Below, in pieces: positions 58,273-64,000 of a stretch of 64,000 bases of DNA. Each line of letters begins with the position of its first letter. Within the stretch, counting starts at the first letter, position 1. Made by a program: the position numbers and the translations under genes. The stretch spans positions 124,001-188,000 of the forward strand of contig CAJUTR010000002.1 in the NCBI GenBank assembly GCA_910589665.1. The letters run 5' to 3'. Source of the DNA: an uncultured Eubacterium sp. Its GTDB lineage: Bacteria; Bacillota; Clostridia; Lachnospirales; Lachnospiraceae. Below the pieces are notes generated by a model. The model saw nothing but the letters and a program-made list of their open reading frames with translations. It was not told the origin of the DNA and made no database searches.

Positions 58273-58629
58273 TTAACTCAGTTCTGCGGCATAGTCATTA
58301 AATACATAATCCATAATGGATGCTGTACCGACGAGCTCGCAGCCGTAGATATAAGAGTCCTGTCCATCTGAATTTGGGTCATTCTGCTGGCGGATGATGC
58401 GCACGACGCAGTTCACGGCATCTGATTTGCCGAGGACAAGTTTGGCATTGAAATAGTAGCCGACGGGAAGTATGCTTTTGGACTTAAAGCCGATACCGGC
58501 TTTTGATACATCAAACACCTCAATGGGGGCGTGGATATTTTCTACTTTAACGTTATCCTGTTTAAACAGGGACGATATTTCAAGTTCCAGTTTTGCCGGC
58601 CATCTTTTTTCCTTTCTCATCTCGATCAT
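58273..58629 (-). CDS. PilZ domain protein (c-di-GMP receptor-like)
   Basis: A 118-residue single-domain protein. RKEKRWPAKL matches the RxxxR motif and DVSKAGIGF matches (D/N)xSxxG, the two segments that bind cyclic di-GMP. The rest is the expected six-stranded barrel. There is no membrane helix. It starts 21 bases after the gatB stop with GAAGGAGGAAG upstream, so it is probably transcribed with the tRNA amidotransferase genes and falls under the same T-box. What it controls cannot be read. Confidence 0.9.
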   Translation of the reverse strand: MIEMRKEKRWPAKLELEISSLFKQDNVKVENIHAPIEVFDVSKAGIGFKSKSILPVGYYFNAKLVLGKSDAVNCVVRIIRQQNDPNSDGQDSYIYGCELVGTASIMDYVFNDYAAELS

Positions 58630-58650
58630 ACAGGGCTTCCTCCTTCCGTT

Positions 58651-60081
58651 TTATAACAGTTCTTCTAAAATCGCATGTACCATGCCAGGATCCGCTTTCC
58701 CCTTCATCGCCTTCATCGTCTGTCCGACAAGAAAGCCAAGGGCTTTTGTTTTTCCTGCCCGGTAGTCAGCAGAAGACTGTGGGTTTTCTGCGATCACCTG
58801 TTCAATGGTCTGACGCAATGCGCCTTCATCATTGATTGTCTTAAGTCCATTATCCTCTACAAACTTCTTCACGTCAATACGTTCTGAAAACATTTTTTCA
58901 AAAACTTCTTTTGCGACTGTGGAAGTAATGGCGTTTTCGTCGGTTAGCAGTACGAGGGCGGCGAGATTCTCAGGGGTAAAGGTGATGTCTTCCGGATCCA
59001 TTTCCTTTTCTTTGAGCAGACGCATCGTCTCTACCATGAGCCAGTTTGAAACCTTTTTTGGATTGTGGCAGAGGGCGGTTGTCGCCTCAAACAAATCGGC
59101 CAGTTTTTTCGAGCTGGTGAGGATGCCGATGTCATAATCTGGAATGCCATATTCTGTTTTATAGCGCGCTGCTTTTTCTTCCTGTAGTTCCGGCTGACGG
59201 GAACTTACCGCAGCGATCCACTCGTCGCTGATCGATAACGGAACGAGGTCGGGATCAGGGAAATAACGGTAATCCTGAGCGTCCTCTTTGGAGCGCATCG
59301 CGTACGAGGATTCTTTATTGTCGTCCCATCGTCTCGTTTCCTGGATCACGGACTTTCCTTCCTCTAGAAGCTCGATCTGTCTGGCGCGCTCGCCCTCGAT
59401 GGCCCGTGAAATGGCCTTAAAGGAGTTGAGGTTTTTCATTTCTGTTCGCGTGCCGAATTCGGAAGCGCCTGCTTCACGTACGGAAAGGTTGACGTCGGCG
59501 CGCATGGAACCCTCGTTCAGCTTGCAGTCAGAAGCTCCGAGATACTGGATCGTCAAACGGAGTTTTTCCAAATAGGCGATGACCTCCTCCGCGCTCCGCA
59601 TATCTGGTTCTGACACGATTTCGATCAGCGGGACGCCTGAACGGTTATAGTCCACGAGGGAGCAGTCTTCCCATTCGTCATGTATAAGTTTGCCGGCGTC
59701 TTCTTCCATATGGATCTCATGGAGGCCAATAGACTTTTTGCCGGCAGTCGTCTCGATATCTACGTGTCCGTTCCGGCAGATCGGAAGATATAGCTGGGAG
59801 ATCTGGTAGTTTTGCGGGTTATCCGGATAGAAATAATTTTTGCGGTCAAATTTACAGTACTGGGTAATGGTGCAGTTCGTCGCCAGGCCGACGGCCATCG
59901 CATATTCGACGACCTGTTTGTTCAGCACGGGCAGGGAACCCGGCATTCCGGTACAGACCGGACAGGTATGTGTATTTGGCGCGCCGCCGAATGCCGTGCT
60001 GCAGCCGCAGAATATTTTCGTTTTAGTGGCAAGTTCCACATGGACTTCAAGTCCGATGACGGTTTCGTATTGTTTCGCCAT
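58651..60081 (-). CDS. gatB: Asp/Glu-tRNA amidotransferase subunit B
   Basis: A 476-residue protein opening YETVIGLEVHVELATKTKIFCGCS. Metal-binding Cys lie in CGCSTAFGGAPNTHTCPVC, followed by GMPGSLPVLN and the FDRKNYFYPDNPQNYQISQ block. The C-terminal YqeY-like tRNA-binding domain (PEDITFTPENLAALVLL to the end) is complete. It activates Asp or Glu on mischarged tRNA using ATP and receives ammonia from GatA. It is separated from gatA by a 103-base spacer with three hairpins. Confidence 0.97.
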   Translation of the reverse strand: MAKQYETVIGLEVHVELATKTKIFCGCSTAFGGAPNTHTCPVCTGMPGSLPVLNKQVVEYAMAVGLATNCTITQYCKFDRKNYFYPDNPQNYQISQLYLPICRNGHVDIETTAGKKSIGLHEIHMEEDAGKLIHDEWEDCSLVDYNRSGVPLIEIVSEPDMRSAEEVIAYLEKLRLTIQYLGASDCKLNEGSMRADVNLSVREAGASEFGTRTEMKNLNSFKAISRAIEGERARQIELLEEGKSVIQETRRWDDNKESSYAMRSKEDAQDYRYFPDPDLVPLSISDEWIAAVSSRQPELQEEKAARYKTEYGIPDYDIGILTSSKKLADLFEATTALCHNPKKVSNWLMVETMRLLKEKEMDPEDITFTPENLAALVLLTDENAITSTVAKEVFEKMFSERIDVKKFVEDNGLKTINDEGALRQTIEQVIAENPQSSADYRAGKTKALGFLVGQTMKAMKGKADPGMVHAILEELL

Positions 60082-60097
60082 AATTTACCTCCTATTT

Positions 60098-60175
60098 GCG
60101 CACGTTTTTTGCGCATCACACAAGTTTGGGCGTGCGCGCACAAACTTGCAGAGTGAAAAATTTATTTTTCACTCT
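60098..60175 (-). repeat. Three inverted repeats between gatA and gatB
   Basis: GCGCA/GCGC around a T-rich loop (60098-60114 region), AAGTTTG/CAAACTT (60122-60147), and a perfect AGAGTGAAAAAT/ATTTTTCACTCT (60150-60175) with a 2-base centre. No T-run follows in the direction of transcription, so they are more likely mRNA processing or stability elements than a terminator. Confidence 0.6.
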
Positions 60176-60184
60176 GTTCTCCAT

Positions 60185-61651
60185 TCACGCGGGTTCGTGC
60201 ATGGATGGCCCGGATGGTCGGTTGCTTTCAAATGTATAGGCGGCCCGGATGATCTGTTTCTCCTGAAAACAGTCGCCGATAAGCTGGAGTCCGATCGGGA
60301 GTCCGTTCGCATCGGCGCCGCAAGGGAGACTGATTCCCGGAAGTCCAGCGAGGTTGACGGAAATCGTGTAAATGTCGCCTAAATACATTTGGAGGGGGTC
60401 GGTTAAACTTTCACCGATCTTCGGCGCGGTGGTCGGAGCGGCCGGGCCGAGGATGACGTCGTATTTGGAAAATGCCTGGTCAAATTCTTTTTTGATGAGT
60501 GCTTTCGTCCGCAGCGCTTTCAGATAATATGCGTCGTAGTAGCCGCTGCTCAATACGAAGGAACCTAACATGATCCGGCGTTTGACTTCGGGGCCAAAGC
60601 CCTCGGAGCGGGTCTTTTTGTACATATTGTGAAGCCCCTCATAGTCCTCGGAGCGGTATCCGTATTTGACGCCGTCAAAGCGTGAGAGGTTGGAACTCGC
60701 CTCCGCGGAAGCGATGACGTAGTAAGCCGGAATCGCGTATTCTACGAGGTTCAGGTCAAATTCTTCCACGACTGCGCCGTTTGCCCGCAGCACATCCGCG
60801 GCTTGTAAGATTGCGTTTCTGACTTCCGAATCCAGTCCCTCGCCGATGTATTCTTTTGGTATGCCGATCTTCATGCCGGTCACATCATTAACGAGTGCTG
60901 ACGTGAAGTCGAGATCGTCTCGATTGATCGAGGTGCTGTCCTTCTTATCATAGGAAGAAATGATCTCCAATATCGTGGCGCAGTCGGTGACATCTTTGGC
61001 GATGGGGCCGATCTGATCGAGGGACGAGCCATAGGCGATCAGGCCATAGCGCGACACGGTTCCGTAGGTCGGCTTGATGCCCGTGACGCCGCAGAAAGAA
61101 CTGGGCTGGCGGATCGAGCCGCCGGTGTCGGAACCGAGCGCGAACGAACACTCCGAAGCGGCGACCGCGGCGCAGGAACCGCCGGAAGAACCGCCGGGAA
61201 CATGGTCGGTGTTGTGCGGGTTTCTCGTTATGCCATAGGCAGAAGTCTCCGTCGTACTGCCCATTGCAAATTCATCCATATTCGTTTTCCCGATCATGAC
61301 GGCGCCTGCCCGTTCGAGATTTTTTACGGCTTCTGCCGTGTAAGTCGGGGTGAAATCCGCCAAAATTTTTGAACTGCAGGTGGTCAGGATGTCTTTCGTA
61401 CACATATTGTCTTTGATGGCGACCGGGACGCCCGCCAAAGGGCCGGCCAGTTCACCGTGATCTATTTTTTTCTGTACTTCATCTGCCCGGGCAAGGACGG
61501 CGTCCTCGTTCAGTACGGTGACAAAGCTGTTCAGCGTAGGTTCTGATTTTTTTATCTGGTCCAGTGAGGCAAGCGCAGCTTCCCTGACTGTCACTTCGCC
61601 GGCCTGGATCTTTTTACCCAGTTCTACGGCTGTTAAACGCATTACATTCAT
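60185..61651 (-). CDS. gatA: Asp/Glu-tRNA amidotransferase subunit A
   Basis: A 488-residue amidase-signature enzyme. The Ser-cisSer-Lys triad lies in VPVAIKDNMCT (Lys), GGSSGGSCAAVAA (cis-Ser) and GSDTGGSIRQPSSF (nucleophile Ser). It cuts glutamine to ammonia for GatB. ATG 61651 has AAAGGAG nine bases upstream. It lies between gatC and gatB in the standard C-A-B order. Confidence 0.97.
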   Translation of the reverse strand: MNVMRLTAVELGKKIQAGEVTVREAALASLDQIKKSEPTLNSFVTVLNEDAVLARADEVQKKIDHGELAGPLAGVPVAIKDNMCTKDILTTCSSKILADFTPTYTAEAVKNLERAGAVMIGKTNMDEFAMGSTTETSAYGITRNPHNTDHVPGGSSGGSCAAVAASECSFALGSDTGGSIRQPSSFCGVTGIKPTYGTVSRYGLIAYGSSLDQIGPIAKDVTDCATILEIISSYDKKDSTSINRDDLDFTSALVNDVTGMKIGIPKEYIGEGLDSEVRNAILQAADVLRANGAVVEEFDLNLVEYAIPAYYVIASAEASSNLSRFDGVKYGYRSEDYEGLHNMYKKTRSEGFGPEVKRRIMLGSFVLSSGYYDAYYLKALRTKALIKKEFDQAFSKYDVILGPAAPTTAPKIGESLTDPLQMYLGDIYTISVNLAGLPGISLPCGADANGLPIGLQLIGDCFQEKQIIRAAYTFESNRPSGPSMHEPA

Positions 61652-61699
61652 AACAGACTGCTCCTTTCCGATTCGTGCGTGTTAGGAATAGTTAGTTCC

Positions 61700-61993
61700 T
61701 TAGTCAAATGTTTTCGGAACCATGTACGTTCCGTCCTTTTTCCGCGGGGCGTTTGCTAACATCTGTTCCCGGTCATCGCCGTTTGTCACGACATCCTCGC
61801 GGAATACATTGTCCACCGGGAAGACGTGTGACATCGGCTCGATGCCCTCGGTATCCAGTTCGTTCAGTTTATCAATATAATCGAGCATCCTGCCCATATC
61901 TTTTTTTGCCTGTTCCTTTTCTTCATCCGAAAGTTCCAGTTTGGCAAGAATGCCTACGTATTCGATCGTTTCATCTGATATGATATTTGCCAT
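61700..61993 (-). CDS. gatC: Asp/Glu-tRNA amidotransferase subunit C
   Basis: A 97-residue small subunit. ATG 61993 is chosen (GGAGG seven bases upstream; a GTG codon precedes it). It shows the GatC pattern ISDETIEYVGILAKLELSDEEKE, MLDYIDKLNELDTEGIEPMSHV and NVFREDVV. GatC wraps around GatA and stabilises the complex. It follows aspS after 20 bases, so the four genes form one translation-quality unit. Confidence 0.95.
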   Translation of the reverse strand: MANIISDETIEYVGILAKLELSDEEKEQAKKDMGRMLDYIDKLNELDTEGIEPMSHVFPVDNVFREDVVTNGDDREQMLANAPRKKDGTYMVPKTFD

Positions 61994-62013
61994 CACGATT
62001 CCTCCATTTCTTT

Positions 62014-63357
62014 TTATGGTTCCAGTCGTCCCAGGTCACGCGGGAACAGAGTCGTTTCCCGTACATTTTCTTCGCCCAGGAGTTTCATCGTCAACCGCTC
62101 CAAACCGATGCCGAGGCCGCCGTGCGGCGGCATGCCGTGCTTGAATATCATGAGATAGTGCTCCATGCCCTCGTCGGTCATTCCCCGCGCTTTGATTTTT
62201 TCTTCCAGCATGTCGAAATCGTGGATGCGCTGGCCGCCGGTCGTCACTTCCAGTCCGTCGAAAAGCAGATCAAAGCTCAGCGTAAACGTCGGATCGGCTG
62301 GATCGTCCATCGCGTAAAACGGGCGCTTTTTCGAGGGGTAATGGGTGACAAACACGAAATCCGCATCGTACTCTTCTTTGAAATACTGCCCGATCAGCGC
62401 TTCCTCTTCCGGTTCCAGATCGTACGGATTCCGTATGCTCCGGTCGTACTTTTCCGAGACGAGACGTTTGGCTTCGTCAAAGCGAACTTGCGGGATCTGT
62501 TCAGTCCGCGGAAGGGTGATGCCGAGAATGTTCAGTTCCCGCTCGTATTCTTTTTGCAAAAGATCCATTGTATATTGAAGGAATCCGGTTTCCATTTCCA
62601 TGATGTCCTGAAAACTGTCGATGTAGCCCATCTCGAAATCGAGGGATGTGTACTCGTTCAGGTGCCGTTTCGTGTTATGCTTTTCAGCGCGGAACACCGG
62701 CGCTGCTTCAAATACGCGGTCAAACACGCCGACCATCATCTGTTTATAAAACTGCGGGCTCTGCTCGAGAATGGCAGGCCGGTGGAAATAATCCAGTTTA
62801 AATATATTGGCGCCGCCCTCGGCGCCTTTCGCGCCGATCTTTGGCGTGTGGATTTCCGTAAATCCCTGTCGGAACAGATAGTCACGGAATCCCCGCACGA
62901 GGCCTTCTTGTATTTTGAATTTAGCGCGCTCTTTAATGTTTCGCAGGGAGATCGGCCGGAGGTTCAGTTTTGTTTCAAGTGTCGTGTCCAGCTTCCATTT
63001 GTTGATCGGAATGGGCATCGGCGCTTTCGGTTCAGACAGGATCCTCATTTCTTTCAGGCGGATTTCAAATCCGTTTGGAACCCGCTCTTCTTTTTTGACG
63101 GTTCCGGTCACTTCGACCGTCGAAGCTTCTTTTAGATTTTTCAGGTCAGGAAGGTGCTGGCATTGTTCGCCGCCCCGTTCGTATACCGCCTGCACGAGTC
63201 CTTCTCGTTTGCGGAGGATGATAAATGCCACGTCCCCCATATCCCGGATGGTGTGTATGGCTCCATTCATGGTAATGTCTTTGCCCTCATAGCTGCCAGC
63301 GAGAATGTCTGAGATTTCCAATGTTTCTTTTTGTGTTTTTCCTGATACATAGTCCAT
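62014..63357 (-). CDS. aspS: Aspartyl-tRNA synthetase, archaeal-type (probably non-discriminating)
   Basis: A 447-residue class II synthetase. It lacks the large insertion of the usual bacterial AspRS (about 590 residues) and follows the archaeal/eukaryotic type: an OB anticodon domain (about 15-110), then motifs LFRQGFTEIHTPKIG, QSPQFYKQMMV, VFRAEKHNTKRHLNEYTSLD and the ending GGLGIGLERLTMKLLG. Such enzymes in Clostridia often also charge tRNA(Asn) with Asp, which GatCAB then amidates. Direct linkage to gatC-gatA-gatB and the Asn-type T-box support that role. ATG 63357 follows AAGGAAGG. Confidence 0.9.
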   Translation of the reverse strand: MDYVSGKTQKETLEISDILAGSYEGKDITMNGAIHTIRDMGDVAFIILRKREGLVQAVYERGGEQCQHLPDLKNLKEASTVEVTGTVKKEERVPNGFEIRLKEMRILSEPKAPMPIPINKWKLDTTLETKLNLRPISLRNIKERAKFKIQEGLVRGFRDYLFRQGFTEIHTPKIGAKGAEGGANIFKLDYFHRPAILEQSPQFYKQMMVGVFDRVFEAAPVFRAEKHNTKRHLNEYTSLDFEMGYIDSFQDIMEMETGFLQYTMDLLQKEYERELNILGITLPRTEQIPQVRFDEAKRLVSEKYDRSIRNPYDLEPEEEALIGQYFKEEYDADFVFVTHYPSKKRPFYAMDDPADPTFTLSFDLLFDGLEVTTGGQRIHDFDMLEEKIKARGMTDEGMEHYLMIFKHGMPPHGGLGIGLERLTMKLLGEENVRETTLFPRDLGRLEP

Positions 63358-63383
63358 AAAATCCTTCCTTTCTCTATGCCGGG

Positions 63384-63425
63384 ATTAACGCAAGCAAAAA
63401 AGCCCATTAACGCAAGCAAAAAAGC
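63384..63425. repeat. 20-bp tandem direct repeat after the T-box terminator
   Basis: ATTAACGCAAGCAAAAAAGC occurs twice (63384-63403 and 63406-63425), separated by two bases. On the transcribed minus strand each copy carries a TTTTTT tract, so the terminator U-run is duplicated. Confidence 0.85.
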
Positions 63426-63739
63426 TCATCCCGACAAAACTATTGTTTCGTCTGGGACGAGCCTGAATTTTTATAGGATTCAAAACCCGCGGTACCACCC
63501 GTGTTGAAGACCTGGTGTGATGATCGTATCACGAACTATCACGGTCTTCCCCTCAAAATGCCTGTAACGGTGCGTCCGTGTAAACCTACTTGCCGGAAGC
63601 GGCGTGTTCAGAATACAAGCTCCGGAATGTTCTCCTGCTTACCGCTCCCGTAAGATGCTCTCAGTCGGTGACATCTTTTCCTGTCGAAAGGTTACTGCAT
63701 AAGCAATCGTTTCCTTCATAGCCTTTTTTGTTTCAAATT
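63418..63739 (-). ncRNA. T-box leader of aspS-gatCAB with Asn specifier overlapping a Glu codon
   Basis: This is the untranslated leader ahead of aspS. The T-box core GGGTGGTACCGCG lies on the minus strand at 63502-63488. The terminator pairs GCTCGTCCC with GGGATGAGC (63462-63424, one G-U in RNA) and ends in TTTTTT. In Stem I a CTGAGAG element is present, and the specifier region reads G-AAC-ATTCC-GGAGC, aligning with GAA-TAC-ATCTT-GGAG of the tyrS leader in this window. That makes AAC (Asn, 63631-63629) the specifier, and the preceding G creates an overlapping GAA (Glu, 63632-63630). Such a two-codon T-box is known for a gatCAB operon in Clostridium acetobutylicum. Confidence 0.87.
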
Positions 63740-63745
63740 ACGCAC

Positions 63746-63774
63746 ATTTTACCACAAGTCGCCGGGGATTGCAA
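63746..63774 (-). promoter_or_regulatory. Sigma-A promoter of the aspS-gatCAB-pilZ operon
   Basis: Minus strand: TTGCAA (63774-63769), 17 bases, TAAAAT (63751-63746). It places the start of the T-box leader near 63739. Confidence 0.75.
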
Positions 63775-63818
63775 GAGGAACTTTATGAAAAATAATTGAA
63801 AAATAATTGAGTGCTGCA

Positions 63819-64000
63819 ATGGAGGCTGAGTTTTTTATTAAAACAGCTGGTATAAGATTTATGGATTTTGAAAAGGTATCAGAATTATTTCGGGAGGTAG
63901 AATTACGATTGACAAAAGAAGAGTATAAAGATAGGAGAAGCTCGAAATAAAATACATACATTAGGAACAGATTCTAAAATAATTGGGCGTGTTTTTGAAA
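63819..64000 (+). pseudogene. Start of an unrecognised gene, apparently frameshifted, cut by the window edge
   Basis: ATG 63819 begins a 43-codon frame (MEAEFFIKTAGIRFMDF, later LRLTKEEYK) that stops at 63948-63950. From about 63928 the +1 frame continues with sensible coding (IGEARNKIHTLGTDSKIIG) to the end of the window. The two pieces read well as one chain if a single base is missing or extra near 63925-63935. I do not recognise the family, and no strong ribosome site precedes the ATG. It may instead be two unrelated short frames. Confidence 0.35.

Noticed and set aside
61987..63135. A 382-codon open frame opposite aspS
   Set aside because: It is antisense to a synthetase with complete class II motifs, has no ribosome site, and its composition is that of a shadow frame.
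63601..63610. TGAACACGCC in the aspS leader as the T-box specifier
   Set aside because: It lies after the GGAG element; aligning with the tyrS leader puts the specifier at AAC 63631-63629 instead.
1..64000. CRISPR arrays, tRNA or rRNA genes, insertion sequences, prophage
   Set aside because: No regularly spaced repeats, cloverleaf sequences, transposase motifs or phage structural genes were found on reading both strands.

Overview
The window looks like a chromosome segment from an anaerobic, low-to-medium GC member of the Clostridia, most likely Lachnospiraceae (inference). Supporting signs are a CIRCE-controlled hrcA-grpE-dnaK-dnaJ operon, an oxygen-sensitive class III ribonucleotide reductase, two T-box leaders, GatCAB with an archaeal-type aspartyl-tRNA synthetase, secreted proteins with bacterial Ig-like repeats, a GH3 glucosidase with permuted domains, and frequent TTG/GTG starts behind strong Shine-Dalgarno sites. 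No rRNA, tRNA, CRISPR array, insertion sequence or prophage was seen.

Layout. 1-3.2 kb: the edge of an unknown gene, then a membrane protein with a degenerate JAMM-like domain, a DUF5711-like protein and a CvpA-like protein. 3.2-8.4 kb: heat-shock operon. 8.4-15.6 kb (minus strand): secreted Ig-like protein, MerR regulator, and the core replication/translation block rpsF-ssb-rpsR and gdpP-rplI-dnaB. 15.6-17.9 kb: nrdD. 17.9-23.4 kb: a small membrane protein, a DUF951 protein and a five-gene cassette matching the uncharacterised STM4011-STM4015 set (LRR protein, ATP-grasp, sulfatase-fold hydrolase, two radical SAM enzymes). This is the best candidate for an undescribed biochemical system. 23.5-27.9 kb: PepSY protein, lipoprotein cyclophilin, an unknown protein and tyrS under a Tyr T-box. 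28-31 kb: GyrI-like protein, MATE exporter and AraC/GyrI regulator. 31.3-35.3 kb: MacB-like ABC cassette whose ATPase carries an amber codon inside its signature motif. 35.4-40.2 kb: two ECF sigma/anti-sigma pairs, a secreted Cys/His-rich protein and a DUF1294 protein. 40.2-45.8 kb (minus): VanSR-like two-component system, ABC-F protein with an attenuator leader, and metG. 46-50.9 kb: a large secreted Ig-like protein and its decayed tandem copy. 50.9-55.8 kb: permuted GH3 glucosidase overlapping a secreted transglutaminase-like protein. 55.9-58.2 kb (minus): galK-galE. 58.2-63.8 kb (minus): aspS-gatC-gatA-gatB-pilZ behind a T-box that reads an Asn codon. The right edge holds the start of an unrecognised, apparently frameshifted gene.

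How the genes work together. AspRS plus GatCAB can make Asn-tRNA(Asn) by the indirect route, and the T-box in front of them presents AAC overlapping GAA, so the operon appears to sense the tRNAs it charges. The ABC-F leader has a four-codon upstream frame and a terminator that an upstream segment could disrupt, the usual design of antibiotic-inducible ribosome protection. Each ECF sigma overlaps its membrane anti-sigma gene. In the STM-like cassette most neighbouring genes overlap, which points to one co-made pathway. All functional calls rest on motifs read by eye; no database search was run.
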